A DNA stretch of 43,162 nucleotides from Gammaproteobacteria bacterium (GCA_024644945.1 JAHEGU010000028.1:1-43162); one strand, 5' to 3'. Positions 24,458-35,024 are shown, numbered from the stretch's first letter. The notes: generated from the sequence alone by a model not told the origin. Numbers and translations are program-made.

Positions 24458-26955
24458 GGCAAGTGAGGATGCACCTTGACCGGGAATACCGGCTCGAGTC
24501 GCCAGATGTCTTCGTTGTATTCGCGGATGGTTCGATCGGAAGAGAAGTGACCGCTTGCCGCGGTGTTCTGGATACTCATGTTGGTCCAAAGTTTCCGGTC
24601 CAGGAAAGTATCTGCCGCCAGCCGCTGCGCGGCGGTGAAGCTGGCAAAGTCCGCGGCCGTCATCCAGGGGTCCTGTGGGCTTAAAATGCCGTCAATTATC
24701 GGATCAAAAATACCCGGTTCCGATGAATTAAACTGACCGCTCTGCAGCACCTCCATGACCTCTCGCAGGTCGTCGTCGGCAGCGACGATTTCTTTCGGAT
24801 TGTAATGCGGACGCGTATTAGCGACCTCTTTCGCACTCATCCCGCATAGGAAAAAATTGTCCGCGCCCACCGCATCAAGGATCTCTATATTAGCGCCGTC
24901 GAGGGTGCCGATTGTAAGTGCGCCGTTGATCATGAATTTCATGTTGCCGGTACCGGACGCCTCTTTACCCGCGGTTGAGATTTGTTCGGACAGGTCGCAG
25001 CCGGGGCAAATGGTCTCCATAATGCTGACATTGTAGTTGGGTAGGAAAACCAGACGTAACAAGTCTTTGGTTCTAGGGTCAGAGTTAACCACCCGGGCTA
25101 CATTGTTGATCAGCTTGATAATGGTCTTGGCCATGAAGTAGCCAGGCGCGGCTTTGCCGCCGATAAGGACACACCGTGGCGTCCAGTTAGCCGTGTCACC
25201 GCGGTGAATCCTTTGCAATAAATGGATCACATGCAATACGTTGAGTAGCTGACGTTTGTATTCGTGTATTCGTTTAACCTGAACATCGAAAATAGCATCG
25301 GGATAGAGGTCGAGACCACAGGCCTGTTTTACCAGCGCGGCCACCCTCATCTTGTTGGCCTTTTTTACCGATTGCCAGGACTCGCGGAACGCAGCGTCCT
25401 TGGCGAAAGGAATGAGATTGGCGAGCTGGTTAAGGTCGGTGATCCAGCCTTCGCCGATGCTGGCAGTAATCAGTTGCGACAGTCCCGGGTTGCAGGTCTT
25501 GAGCCAGCGGCGCTGCGTGACACCATTTGTTTTATTATTCAGTCGCTTTGGCCAGAGTTGATGGAAATCTCGAAACAGACCCTGTTTTAGCAGCTTCGAA
25601 TGGAGTTCAGCGACGCCATTGACGGAGAAACTGCCGACGATTGCGAGATGTGCCATGCGAACCATCGGATCAGGCCCTTCTTCGATGATCGCCATGCGTT
25701 CTTTGCGTTTCACGTCATCTGGCCAGATGGCTGCAATTTCCGCGATAAAGCGACTGTTAATTTCCCGCACAATATCGAGTACTCGTGGCACCAGTTGTTC
25801 GAACAGGCTTAGCGGCCAGCGTTCGAGCGCCTCTGGTAGTAAGGTGTGATTGGTATAGGCCATACAGTTGCTGGTGATCTTCCAGGCCGGATCCCATTCG
25901 AGACCGTGAACATCGATTAACAGGCGCATTAATTCGGCTACTGCGATACTGGGGTGGGTGTCGTTCAACTGGAAGCAGTGTTTGTCGGCAAAGTCGTCGA
26001 AATTCTCGCCGTGACGGTTGACCCACTGTCGCATCACATCCTTGAGACTAGCCGAGGCAAGAAAATACTGTTGCCGCAGGCGCAGTTCCTTGCCGTTTTC
26101 GCTGGCGTCGTTTGGATATAAAACCATAGTAATGTTTTCCGCCGCGGTTCTCGCGGCAACCGCCTCGGTGTAGCTGCCGGCATTGAATTCATCAAGATCG
26201 AACTCGTCGGTCGCGACCGCCGACCAGAGTCTTAAAGTATTGACCGTGCCATTGTGATAACCGGGTACCGGGACGTCGAAAGGAACCGCTAACACGTCGT
26301 GGGTATTAATCCAACGTGCATGCCGGCGCCCTTCTTCGTCAAGATAGTGTTCGACCTGCCCATGAAAATGCACGGCCTGTTCGTACTCAGAGCGTTCGAT
26401 TTCCCAGGGATGGCCGCCGCGCAGCCAGGGATCCGGTTCCTCAACCTGGTGTCCCGCGGTTATATTCTGCCGAAACATCCCATACTGGTAGCGGATGCCA
26501 TAGCCAATTACAGGCAGGCCCAGCGTCGCACAACTGTCAAGGAAGCAAGCGGCCAGCCGGCCCAGTCCCCCGTTGCCGAGTCCGGCATCGTGCTCCTGTT
26601 CGACAACATCCTCTTCGCTGAGACCCAGCTGGTTGAGCGCTTCGGCGAGTTCATCGCTGAGATTCAGATTCAGTGCCGCGTTGCGAAGGCTTCGACCGAG
26701 CAGGTATTCCATCGACAGGTAACAGACCCGGCGACTATCCTGTTGTTCGTAACAGTGGCGGGTATTGTTAATGCCTTCCATAAGACGGTCACGCAAAGTC
26801 ATTGCTAGCGCTATAAACTCGTAATGCGGGGAGCTCTGGTAATGATCACGTCCGAGGGTGTGATTGAAATAGCGTCGAAAATCGCGCACCAGGCTGGCGC
26901 TATCGTGACCCGGTGGCGCTAGAGCAGAGGTTTCTGTTTTCTTTTGCAGCTTCAT
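24454..26955 (-). CDS. glgP: Glycogen/starch/alpha-glucan phosphorylase
   Basis: Pyridoxal-phosphate enzyme that removes glucose 1-phosphate from glycogen chain ends (GT35), 833 aa. The N-terminal YLSMEYLLGRSL and GLGNGGLGRLAACFLDS, and ANVLQLN-type regions (HCFQLNDTHPSIAV), are intact. The PLP lysine is K673 in EASGTGNMKFMINGALTIG, where the usual FALNG is FMING. It lies 25 bp after glgB and overlaps glgX by 4 bp. No regulatory phosphorylation extension is present, as usual in bacteria. Confidence 0.95.
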   Translation of the reverse strand: MKLQKKTETSALAPPGHDSASLVRDFRRYFNHTLGRDHYQSSPHYEFIALAMTLRDRLMEGINNTRHCYEQQDSRRVCYLSMEYLLGRSLRNAALNLNLSDELAEALNQLGLSEEDVVEQEHDAGLGNGGLGRLAACFLDSCATLGLPVIGYGIRYQYGMFRQNITAGHQVEEPDPWLRGGHPWEIERSEYEQAVHFHGQVEHYLDEEGRRHARWINTHDVLAVPFDVPVPGYHNGTVNTLRLWSAVATDEFDLDEFNAGSYTEAVAARTAAENITMVLYPNDASENGKELRLRQQYFLASASLKDVMRQWVNRHGENFDDFADKHCFQLNDTHPSIAVAELMRLLIDVHGLEWDPAWKITSNCMAYTNHTLLPEALERWPLSLFEQLVPRVLDIVREINSRFIAEIAAIWPDDVKRKERMAIIEEGPDPMVRMAHLAIVGSFSVNGVAELHSKLLKQGLFRDFHQLWPKRLNNKTNGVTQRRWLKTCNPGLSQLITASIGEGWITDLNQLANLIPFAKDAAFRESWQSVKKANKMRVAALVKQACGLDLYPDAIFDVQVKRIHEYKRQLLNVLHVIHLLQRIHRGDTANWTPRCVLIGGKAAPGYFMAKTIIKLINNVARVVNSDPRTKDLLRLVFLPNYNVSIMETICPGCDLSEQISTAGKEASGTGNMKFMINGALTIGTLDGANIEILDAVGADNFFLCGMSAKEVANTRPHYNPKEIVAADDDLREVMEVLQSGQFNSSEPGIFDPIIDGILSPQDPWMTAADFASFTAAQRLAADTFLDRKLWTNMSIQNTAASGHFSSDRTIREYNEDIWRLEPVFPVKVHPHLP

Positions 26956-26980
26956 GTTGCAGTCAGGGAATTGTTATCGG

Positions 26981-29149
26981 TCATTCAAGTGTCAGGATTA
27001 GAGCCGCCAGTGGCGGCAAAATCAAACTTAGCGAGTGTTCACGTCCATGGGTAGTGATCGCATCAGATTCGACTTCCCCGAGGTTACCAACTCCGCTGCC
27101 ACCGTAGGCGCTGGCGTCACTGTTGATTCGTTCCCGATAGCGTCCTGCAACCGATACGCCTATTCGATAGTTGCGGCGTATTACCGGTGTCATATTGCAC
27201 ACCGCGACGACCATACTGGATGGACTTGAGCCATGTCGTATAAATGCGATTACGCCCTGTTTATGATCGCTGCAGTCAATCCACTCGAAACCCTCGGTTT
27301 TGAAATCGATCTGGTATAGAGCCGGTGTGCTGCGGTAGAAATGGTTCAAGTCTCGAACCAGGTGCTGGATCCCCGCGTGCGCAGACTGGTCTAGCAGGTG
27401 CCAGTCGAGCGAGATATCGTGGTTCCATTCGCGTCGTTGCCCGAATTCGCCGCCCATGAATAGCAGTTTTTTCCCTGGATGTGCGTACATAAATACGTAA
27501 TAAAGTCGCAGGTTGGAGAATGCCTGCCACTCGTCTCCGGGCATACGTGCAATCATCGAACCCTTCCCGTGTACCACCTCATCGTGCGAAAGAGGCAGGA
27601 TAAAGTTTTCACTAAATGCATAAAGCAGCCCAAATGTTAGCTTGTCATGATGATAACGGCGATGCACAGGGTCTTCGCCGAAGTAGCTGAGGCTATCGTG
27701 CATCCAGCCCATGTTCCATTTGTAACTGAAACCCAGTCCACCCTTATAAACCGGGTGTGAAACGCCCGGCCATGCGGTTGATTCTTCGGCAATGGTAACC
27801 GCACCGCTGGCGTGTACCTGTTCGTTCATCTGGCGCAGGAACGTTACCGCCTCGAGGTTTTCATTCCCGCCATATTGATTAGGTACCCATTCGCCGGGCG
27901 CGCGCGAGTAGTCCAGGTAAAGCATGGAGGCCACGGCATCTACCCGCAGCGCGTCGATATGGTATTCCTCAACCCAGAACAGCGCGTTCGCAATCAGGTA
28001 GTTAACAACTTCGGGCCGGTCGAAATTGAAAATCAGTGTGCCCCAGTCAGGATGCTTACCCTGGCGCGGATCCGCGTGTTCGTAGAGGCAACTGCCGTCG
28101 AAGCGGCCGAGGCCAAAATCGTCGCTCGGGAAATGGGCTGGGACCCAGTCAATGATCACGCCAATGCCGTGTTGATGGCAGCTGTCGATGAAAAACTTGA
28201 ATTCAGCCGGATTCCCGAACCGGGAAGTTGGTGCGAACAGGCCGACAGGTTGATAACCCCAGGAGCCATCGAAAGGGTGTTCGCTGACCGGGAGTAACTC
28301 GACGTGGGTGTAACCCATATCCTTGACGTAGGCGACCAGGCTTTGGGCAAGATCGTGGTAACTTAGCACGTGGTCGCCATCAGCCTGCCGGCGCCAGGAT
28401 CCGAGATGTACTTCGTAAATCGACATGGGCTGATCGAGCGTGCTGCTGGCGCGTCTCACGGCCAGCCATTCGGAATCCTGCCAACTGTAGCAGTCGCGGT
28501 GCACGATCGACGCGTTGCCTGGCGCCAGTTCCATCTGCCTCGCAAATGGATCGGCCTTGAGCGGCAGCAGCTTACCGCTCGCGTCGAGTATCTCGTACTT
28601 GTAATAATCGCCAGTGCATAGACCCGGAATAAAGATATCCCAGACGCCACCGCTTGGGTGGCGTCGCATCAGGTGACGACGACCGTCCCAGCCGTTGAAC
28701 AAACCAACGACGCTCACCCGGCTTGCATTAGGTGCCCAGACAGCAAAATGCACGCCCCCGATGCCATCGATTTCAATCACGTGAGCCCCGAGTTTATCTG
28801 CGAGATTTCGCAGTTTGCCTTCTCGCATCAAGTGACGATCGAGATCCCCGAAAGGTGAGGCAAATCGATATGGATCGTCGATGATATAACTGTGATCATT
28901 TTCATGTAATCGCAGTCGATAGGCAGCAACGGGCAGCGGTAGACGGGCCTCGAACAGGCCTTCGCCATGCACCGGTCGCATATTCGTTAGTAACTCATCG
29001 TTGGCGTCGAGGAGTTCCACCGCCTGGGCCTGTGGTTGAAAGCTCCGTACCGTCCAGTTTTTGGCTGCGCTGTGAGGTCCCAGAATTTTAAACGGGTCGT
29101 TATGTCGCCCCCGTGCAATGGATTCGTAATTGGATTCCAGAGTTGTCAT
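26981..29149 (-). CDS. glgB: 1,4-alpha-glucan branching enzyme
   Basis: Creates alpha-1,6 branches during glycogen synthesis; GH13, 722 aa, close to the 728 of E. coli GlgB. Two N-terminal beta-sandwich modules are present (FKILGPH at 20-26 and the CBM48 region GGVHFAVWAPNASRVSVVGL at 131-150). The barrel has the nucleophile Asp404 in LRVDAVASML and the acid/base Glu455/456 in TIAEESTAWPG, then LPLSHDEVVHGKGS. It lies 15 bp after glgA. Confidence 0.95.
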   Translation of the reverse strand: MTTLESNYESIARGRHNDPFKILGPHSAAKNWTVRSFQPQAQAVELLDANDELLTNMRPVHGEGLFEARLPLPVAAYRLRLHENDHSYIIDDPYRFASPFGDLDRHLMREGKLRNLADKLGAHVIEIDGIGGVHFAVWAPNASRVSVVGLFNGWDGRRHLMRRHPSGGVWDIFIPGLCTGDYYKYEILDASGKLLPLKADPFARQMELAPGNASIVHRDCYSWQDSEWLAVRRASSTLDQPMSIYEVHLGSWRRQADGDHVLSYHDLAQSLVAYVKDMGYTHVELLPVSEHPFDGSWGYQPVGLFAPTSRFGNPAEFKFFIDSCHQHGIGVIIDWVPAHFPSDDFGLGRFDGSCLYEHADPRQGKHPDWGTLIFNFDRPEVVNYLIANALFWVEEYHIDALRVDAVASMLYLDYSRAPGEWVPNQYGGNENLEAVTFLRQMNEQVHASGAVTIAEESTAWPGVSHPVYKGGLGFSYKWNMGWMHDSLSYFGEDPVHRRYHHDKLTFGLLYAFSENFILPLSHDEVVHGKGSMIARMPGDEWQAFSNLRLYYVFMYAHPGKKLLFMGGEFGQRREWNHDISLDWHLLDQSAHAGIQHLVRDLNHFYRSTPALYQIDFKTEGFEWIDCSDHKQGVIAFIRHGSSPSSMVVAVCNMTPVIRRNYRIGVSVAGRYRERINSDASAYGGSGVGNLGEVESDAITTHGREHSLSLILPPLAALILTLE

Positions 29150-29164
29150 GGTGTCAGCAACTCA

Positions 29165-30721
29165 TTATTTCTGGTAAAGCAGTTTTATATACGCCTCGAC
29201 ACTGTCAGACCATTTAAATCTTGCCGCCGCTGCCGCTTTGCGCATGTTCTGCCACTTCCCGGGTTTTTTCTGAAACTGGTGAATCGCGCGTTGTAGCGTT
29301 GCAAGCAGCGCGTCGGCCCGCTTGATTGGGTCTTTGCCACTGAATACAAATCCAGTCTTTTTATGCTTGACCGTATCGCGCAGTCCACCGACATGATGGA
29401 CCAGACAAGGCTGACCCGCACGCAGCGCCAGCATCTGGCTGATACCGCAGGGTTCGAAAGAACTGGGCATGAAGAACAAATCGCCTTGCTGGTAAAGAGC
29501 TCGAACCAGTTCTTCTGAAAAACCGCGCAGGTAAATAAAATTGCGGTAAATAGCGGCGGTTTCACGCAAAAATTGCTCATAGTCCGGATCGCCTGTGCCA
29601 ACCATGATTAGCAGACCGTCATCATCCAGTAGTTCCAGTGCAGCATGCAAGGCAGGTTGTCCCGAGCTCGTCTTCTGGCGCATCAGGCCTACCTTCTGAT
29701 CGGTTATCCGGCCAACGCTGGTCAGCAGCATTTTAGGTCGTCGATCGGTGAGCTGGCTAAGTGAGTGATGGGCAATGAAATGTCCACTGGCAAGTGTCTG
29801 ATCGCGGCTGACCCATAATCGAATGAGGCCACGCATCAGCTTTAGTAATGATGGCCAGTCAGCGGCTGCTGGCGCCGAATCTAGTGAGTAATCGCAACCG
29901 TTAAGGATACCGAAAAGGCGTTTTTCATCGCTGGCAGCGCGCAGATCCCGGTCGAGACCCTCACCGCCATGAATGCCCTCATCGGGGTTCCCTGGAAGCA
30001 GTATCTCTTTTGCGTAACTTGGCGATACCGTGTGCACCGCATCGGCCAGCCGTATTGCACTCGCCGTCGGGTTAACACAGTCGGACCAACGCGGGTCGAC
30101 CAGCTGTTTACGCTCGTAGACCAGGTCCGGGTACCATTTCTCGAGTGATGAGTCCTCATTCGCAAAGGGTCGAATGCCTTGGACCGCCAGATTATGGATG
30201 CTATAGACGCAGCGCAGTGCTTGCAGTGAACGATAGGCTGGGTCGAAACGACGGAGGACCATTAGCAGAGCCGCGTGCCAGTCGTGCAGGTGCAGCACGT
30301 CGAGATCACCGAATAGATCTTTGTTTACAGCTTCAGCAACCCCTTTGCAAAATAGTGCAAACTTTATGGCATCGGTTTTAAAAGGTTGCTCGGGTGGATC
30401 GTCGCAGTAAATCCGACCCTTTCCACAGCTGCTGAACAAGGGATGCTCAAGCACAAAGTGCCGAACCATCTCGGTGCCGAAGCCGTCCAGTTGGTAGGCT
30501 TTGAGTGACTCTGCACGGCCACCAAATCTAACCGTCAACGTCTGCAATTGCCTTGCGCCAGATAACTCGCTGAAAATACCGTAAGCCGGGGTGACCACAG
30601 AAACAGCGCATTGACGCTGCGCCAGTGCCACCGGAACCTCGCGCACAACGTCGCCGATACCACCTACCTTACCGTCCGGCAAAGCGCCATTTTCCGCGGC
30701 GATCATCAAAATATGGGTCAT
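29165..30721 (-). CDS. glgA: Glycogen synthase (ADP-glucose)
   Basis: Elongates alpha-1,4-glucan from ADP-glucose; GT5 family, 518 aa. The substrate loop is K18-V-G-G (usually KTGG), followed by IGDVVREVPVALA. Other marks are LHLHDWHAALL, YSIHNLAVQG, NGCDY, and the catalytic SSFEPCGISQMLALRAGQP with Glu423, then GGLRDTV. The protein is about 40 residues longer than E. coli GlgA, with an insert before the second domain (about residues 285-325). The Val in the KxGG motif and the divergent second domain suggest a bacterial subgroup distinct from GlgA of enterics. It is 131 bp after glgC. Confidence 0.92.
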   Translation of the reverse strand: MTHILMIAAENGALPDGKVGGIGDVVREVPVALAQRQCAVSVVTPAYGIFSELSGARQLQTLTVRFGGRAESLKAYQLDGFGTEMVRHFVLEHPLFSSCGKGRIYCDDPPEQPFKTDAIKFALFCKGVAEAVNKDLFGDLDVLHLHDWHAALLMVLRRFDPAYRSLQALRCVYSIHNLAVQGIRPFANEDSSLEKWYPDLVYERKQLVDPRWSDCVNPTASAIRLADAVHTVSPSYAKEILLPGNPDEGIHGGEGLDRDLRAASDEKRLFGILNGCDYSLDSAPAAADWPSLLKLMRGLIRLWVSRDQTLASGHFIAHHSLSQLTDRRPKMLLTSVGRITDQKVGLMRQKTSSGQPALHAALELLDDDGLLIMVGTGDPDYEQFLRETAAIYRNFIYLRGFSEELVRALYQQGDLFFMPSSFEPCGISQMLALRAGQPCLVHHVGGLRDTVKHKKTGFVFSGKDPIKRADALLATLQRAIHQFQKKPGKWQNMRKAAAAARFKWSDSVEAYIKLLYQK

Positions 30722-30851
30722 CAGGTCACCACACTCGGAGTGCTGTGGTCGGGGTAATGCTTGATATCAACGAGCTCGTTCTTGCAGTAACTCCATTGTT
30801 GCCCAGCCGATGGATCGGCGGCAACTCTTAATCGATTCGTCATTATTCAGA

Positions 30852-32126
30852 TTACCTGCGCATGTGGGTCGACTGGTGCAACATATCAGGCGTCACCAGC
30901 ACCACGCCTTTTTCAGTGACTCGAAAACCACGTTGTTTATCTTGTTCATGGTCTTCGCCGATCACCATGCCCTCTTTAATATTGCAGCCTCTATCGATGA
31001 TGGCTTTATTGATGTGGACGTTACGACCGATTTCTACATCGGGCAGGATGACGCTATCAAGGATTTTAGAATGGGAATGGATCCTGACATTTGAAAACAG
31101 CAACGAACCTTTGACCAGCGAACCCGAAATCACACATCCACCCGAGACCATCGAGTCAATCGCCATGCCCCGACGGTCGTCGCGGTCAAATACGAACTTG
31201 GCCGGCGGCAGCTGTGCCTGGTGCGTCAGAATCGGCCAATCATGATCGTAAAGGTTCAATTCGGGGGTGACACTGACGAGTTCCATGTTGGCCTCCCAAA
31301 ATGCATCCAGTGTCCCGACGTCACGCCAATAGGCGCGCTCGCCGGTGTCCATGTCGCGAAACGGATACGCATATATACGATACTTTTTGATAATCGACGG
31401 GATGATGTCCTTGCCGAAATCGTGGGAGGACTTGGGCTCATCTGCATCTTTGATCAATTGCTCGTATAGAAACTCGGTGTTAAACAGATAATTACCCATC
31501 GAAGCCAGGCAGAGCCCTGGCTGGCCCGGTATGGGCGCCGGGGTGACCGGTTTTTCGTTGAATTCAACGATTCGACCGAATTCATCGACCGTCATTACGC
31601 CAAACGTACCGGCTGCCTCCTCGATCGGGACTTCGAGGCAGGCTATTGTCATATCGGCTTTCAGTTCAACATGCCTGGCGATCAGATCGCCATAGTCCAT
31701 TTTATAAATGTGATCGCCTGACAAAATCAGCACGTATTCAGGCCTGTGCGTGCGCATGATGTCAAGGTTTTGATAGATCGCATCGGCAGTGCCCTGGTAC
31801 CACTCGCCACCGGCACGCTGCGAGGCGGGAAGAATTTCGACAAACTCGTCGAGTTCACTGTCGAAACGGGTCCAGCCACGCACCAGGTGACGAATCAGCG
31901 AATGCGCCTTGTACTGGGTTAATACACCAATGCGTCGAATTCCGGTATTGATGCAGTTCGAAAGTGGGAAGTCGATAATGCGAAATTTTCCACCGAAAGG
32001 TACCGCTGGTTTGGCACGCCAATCGGTCAGTTCATAAAGTCGAGAGCCACGGCCTCCAGCAAGCACCAGAGCCAGGGTCTGCCGCGTAAGACGACTAACA
32101 AGGCGGACATTTTTCTGAGTATTCAT
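30852..32126 (-). CDS. glgC: Glucose-1-phosphate adenylyltransferase
   Basis: Makes ADP-glucose from glucose 1-phosphate and ATP, the committed and usually allosteric step of glycogen synthesis. 424 aa against 431 in E. coli. The nucleotide loop is [14 protein letters not shown] (21-34) with [20 protein letters not shown] just after; [20 protein letters not shown] and FNEKP follow. A left-handed beta-helix C-terminal domain is visible ([32 protein letters not shown]). First gene of the six-gene glycogen operon, so its upstream region should hold the main promoter. Confidence 0.95.
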   Translation of the reverse strand: MNTQKNVRLVSRLTRQTLALVLAGGRGSRLYELTDWRAKPAVPFGGKFRIIDFPLSNCINTGIRRIGVLTQYKAHSLIRHLVRGWTRFDSELDEFVEILPASQRAGGEWYQGTADAIYQNLDIMRTHRPEYVLILSGDHIYKMDYGDLIARHVELKADMTIACLEVPIEEAAGTFGVMTVDEFGRIVEFNEKPVTPAPIPGQPGLCLASMGNYLFNTEFLYEQLIKDADEPKSSHDFGKDIIPSIIKKYRIYAYPFRDMDTGERAYWRDVGTLDAFWEANMELVSVTPELNLYDHDWPILTHQAQLPPAKFVFDRDDRRGMAIDSMVSGGCVISGSLVKGSLLFSNVRIHSHSKILDSVILPDVEIGRNVHINKAIIDRGCNIKEGMVIGEDHEQDKQRGFRVTEKGVVLVTPDMLHQSTHMRR

Positions 32127-33112
32127 AGTATGGTCACGTGTAATTACAGTTCAGCAGGGCGGATGTCGTCGGTCATTGCCTCTCACACCGGTTTTACGCC
32201 CGTCTGAAATAAACTGTCATTTTTAAATTGAATCTTCCTCCGATTACAATTGGAGTTAATGTGGCCGATCCCGATCGTTTTGATTGTTACCTGAAGTTTT
32301 GTACCGATTGCGCCGCTGTCTGTCATACAAACTTTGAATGGTACTAGGTTAATCGAAAAAAGATACTTCCGGGCCTGATCAATGTTACTGAACGCGTGAT
32401 ATTGCGGCCAAAACGTAGTGCAGGTGGCCGACTGAAATCTAGAACAGCCTATGACCGGACTCAGCGCACTAACAGGCGCGCTGGTTATCCAGCTTGTACA
32501 GTCAAATACGCCGTCGTAGCTGTCATTTTTTCAATGGTTAACTCGGAAGCTCTCGGTTCTTCTTCGGAAAACTTGGCTGCGGTTGCCCGTTCAACCTTGA
32601 TGCGGTTTCTGTTTTCACCTTTCATGAGTCACTCGATGGTATCGTCCTTTATACACGTAAACTATAATTACAGCCTGCTATATGCTTAGTTACCTGTTTG
32701 ATAAGTATAATACCTGTCCTGTAAATCAGCGTTACCGGGCAGCGCTGCTAGAAAAAACACAGCAGGCAGTAAGCACTTTATATAGGCAGGTTTCTTGTGC
32801 ATTTGAATAGAAGATTATTCTCCGTTCATATTATATATAGAGCATAAGCCTTTGTCCTGTCTAGATACACCACATGTTTGCCTGGGATTTAGTTTCAAAG
32901 CGGATAGGGGAGTGCCTTTTACTTGTGGGCCACACCCGCAAATGCTGGCCGCCGGTGGGTCGTCGAAAGGTTTGGGGCAGTCAGGTCTTAGCCTCAATCA
33001 ATTAACAGGAGTCTGTCTTAATATCTAACTCAAATTGGCCGCATATGTTCTGACGCCATAAATTTCTAGTCAATTTTATATTTGCTACTACTAAGAACAA
33101 TTATTCTATCCA
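32127..33112. other. Large intergenic region upstream of the glycogen operon and the porin
   Basis: Almost 1 kb between the divergent glgC and porin genes. Apart from one doubtful 46-residue frame (32485-32625, minus) I see no gene. Near 32462-32483 CAGCGC and GCGCTG form a short inverted repeat without a T-run. The part nearest the porin (32690-33110) is AT-rich. No promoter is certain. Confidence 0.4.
32485..32625 (-). CDS. Possible 46-residue protein
   Basis: A minus-strand frame from ATG (MKGENRNRIKVERATAAKFS start, charged throughout, end YLTVQAG). It has a moderate GAGTGA upstream and balanced, soluble composition, but no homologue comes to mind. It may equally be chance in a long intergenic gap. 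Confidence 0.25.
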   Translation of the reverse strand: MKGENRNRIKVERATAAKFSEEEPRASELTIEKMTATTAYLTVQAG

Positions 33113-34240
33113 ATGAATTTTTCGGTTGATCTAAACTTTATACAAAATAGATTCCTGTTAAGTTGTCTCTTGGTCAGTTTAACTCCACTGGTTGCACAAA
33201 GCGCTGAGCAACACTCTCAATTCGACGATATTTGGCAAAAAGCTAATCTCTATCGCAATGCTCAGGGAGACTATTTGAAACTCTCCGGAAGATTACAAGC
33301 TGACGCCGCATGGTTTGATGCCAGCCAAGGTGACTATGAAGACTTGCTGTGGCGACGCTTTCGCTTTGGCTTTGACGGCAAATATCGCAGCGCATCGATG
33401 AGGCTAGAAGCCGATATTGATCTAAATGAAGGTTTATCTGATAGCTATAACCGAATCACTGATGCCAAAATAAGCTGGCAACTTAACCCAAAAATGCAAC
33501 TTACCTTACTTAAGCAAAGTGTCGGCTTTACTTTAGATGGGAATATTTCTTCGACTAAGCTTTATACCCCACAACGCAATAATGTGACCAATAACTTGTG
33601 GTTCACTTCTGAATATTTTACCGGTGCCAGTATCAAAGGAAAACTCGAAAACAATTGGAATTATCGCGCTGGAGTTTTTTCCAGTGATGGTAGTGACGAG
33701 ATCAGTATTTCTGATGCCAGCTATTTCACTTTACTTTCGATTGGCCGTAAATATGGGCCATCTAAGTTCTGGCAAGAGGCAGAGTTCAACACCGACTTTG
33801 TTTATAACCATACTGATATAGATGCTAATACCCGAGACTTTTCACATGTGACCAGCCTTTCCGGTAAATTTAAATACGACCAGTGGAGCTTGGCAACAGA
33901 TCTGGCAATGGGTAATGGCCATCTAGGACAAAGTGATATCTGGGGGTTGGTTATTATGCCAATGTTTAGCAGTAGTGAAAGAATTCATTGGGTAATGCGT
34001 TATACCTATTTAGACAGCGAAAACGCTAATGGCTTACGACTTGGCCGCTATGAAAGCAGCGTAGTCGATGGTCGTGGTGATCGTTATCATGAGTTATTCG
34101 GCGGAGTAAATTTTCTGTTGTATAGCCATAAGTTAAAATTCCAGGTCGGTTTGCAGTATACCGATATGAATGACGAGGCTAACGATGGTGGTAAATACGA
34201 TGGCTGGGGGCTAACAGCTTCAATTAGAAGTTACTGGTAA
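33113..34240 (+). CDS. Phosphate-selective porin O/P family protein
   Basis: Outer-membrane beta-barrel of 375 aa with a signal peptide of about 30 residues (FLLSCLLVSLTPLVAQSA). The mature part has alternating strands typical of the OprO/OprP group: KLSGRLQADAAWFD, LLWRRFRFGFDGKY, MRLEADIDLN, LLKQSVGFTLDG, and a last strand ending in an aromatic residue (SIRSYW). Despite the family name, members also admit sulfonates and other anions; its place before the sulfolactate genes suggests an anionic substrate. The region looks more AT-rich than the glycogen genes. A 16 bp tandem duplication starts at its stop codon. Confidence 0.85.
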   Translation: MNFSVDLNFIQNRFLLSCLLVSLTPLVAQSAEQHSQFDDIWQKANLYRNAQGDYLKLSGRLQADAAWFDASQGDYEDLLWRRFRFGFDGKYRSASMRLEADIDLNEGLSDSYNRITDAKISWQLNPKMQLTLLKQSVGFTLDGNISSTKLYTPQRNNVTNNLWFTSEYFTGASIKGKLENNWNYRAGVFSSDGSDEISISDASYFTLLSIGRKYGPSKFWQEAEFNTDFVYNHTDIDANTRDFSHVTSLSGKFKYDQWSLATDLAMGNGHLGQSDIWGLVIMPMFSSSERIHWVMRYTYLDSENANGLRLGRYESSVVDGRGDRYHELFGGVNFLLYSHKLKFQVGLQYTDMNDEANDGGKYDGWGLTASIRSYW

Positions 34241-34269
34241 AGTACATTAGCAGTAAAATACATTAGCAG
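34238..34269 (+). repeat. 16 bp tandem duplication at the porin stop codon
   Basis: TAAAGTACATTAGCAG (34238-34253) is followed at once by TAAAATACATTAGCAG (34254-34269), identical at 15 of 16 positions. The first copy starts with the porin stop codon. Confidence 0.8.
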
Positions 34270-34373
34270 AGTGAGAGGAGGGCACTTCATCTTCTCTATG
34301 TAGGAATGCAGGGACCTTTAAAACGATTCGCCTGGACTTGCGTGTTCATTAATCTACCGATAAACCTGGATCG

Positions 34374-35024
34374 ATGTTTCAGATATTCGCAGTCAAGCAA
34401 ATCCCCCAACTTTCCTGGAGTTCTCCAACTCCACTAAATCTGCGTCCCAGGTTAATCACTTTTCTCTATTTAAACCTCGGTTTAACGTTTTTTGGCCTGG
34501 GTGAATCGCTCCTGATTACGAGCGGCGCTGGCGTCAGTCCGTGGACGGTACTGGCGCAAGGGGTTGCTGGGAAGACTTCATGGACAATCGGATTTGCCAC
34601 CATGATTGTGAGCTTTTGTGTACTGCTTCTTTGGTTGCCGCTGCGTCAGAAACCAGGGATTGGAACTGTCTTGAACGCGCTGATTATCGCCTTTGTCATT
34701 GATTTTTCACTCCCCCTGCTTCCATACCCGCAATCATTGCCCTGGCAGCTTACCCAAGCCGCTTTCGGCGTGCTGGCAGTCGGCATTGCCTCTGGCATTT
34801 ATTTAACGGCTAACCTCGGGGCTGGTCCAAGAGATGGATTAATGACAGGATTGCAAAGAGTATCGGGATTGCCAATTGCATATATTCGAATCGCAATCGA
34901 AGTCTGCGTAGTTTCCACAGGCTGGTATTTGGGTGGTGTAGTCGGATTTGGCACATTAATTTTTGCATTCGGTGTAGGTCCCGCTGTGGCAATTGGAATA
35001 CTGTTGGTAAGAAAGTTTCTCTAG
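34374..35024 (+). CDS. YczE/YyaS/YitT family membrane protein
   Basis: 216-residue inner-membrane protein with about five to six helices. Family marks are LGLTFFGLGESLLITSGAGV near the N-terminus with SPWTVLAQGV, then GIYLTANLGAGPRDGLMTGL and a Gly-rich last helix. Function is unproven; related proteins lie beside taurine and other sulfonate-catabolism genes and are suspected transporters or exporters. Here it stands between the porin and the regulator of the sulfolactate genes, so a transport role for the sulfonate or for sulfite is possible. Confidence 0.8.
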   Translation: MFQIFAVKQIPQLSWSSPTPLNLRPRLITFLYLNLGLTFFGLGESLLITSGAGVSPWTVLAQGVAGKTSWTIGFATMIVSFCVLLLWLPLRQKPGIGTVLNALIIAFVIDFSLPLLPYPQSLPWQLTQAAFGVLAVGIASGIYLTANLGAGPRDGLMTGLQRVSGLPIAYIRIAIEVCVVSTGWYLGGVVGFGTLIFAFGVGPAVAIGILLVRKFL

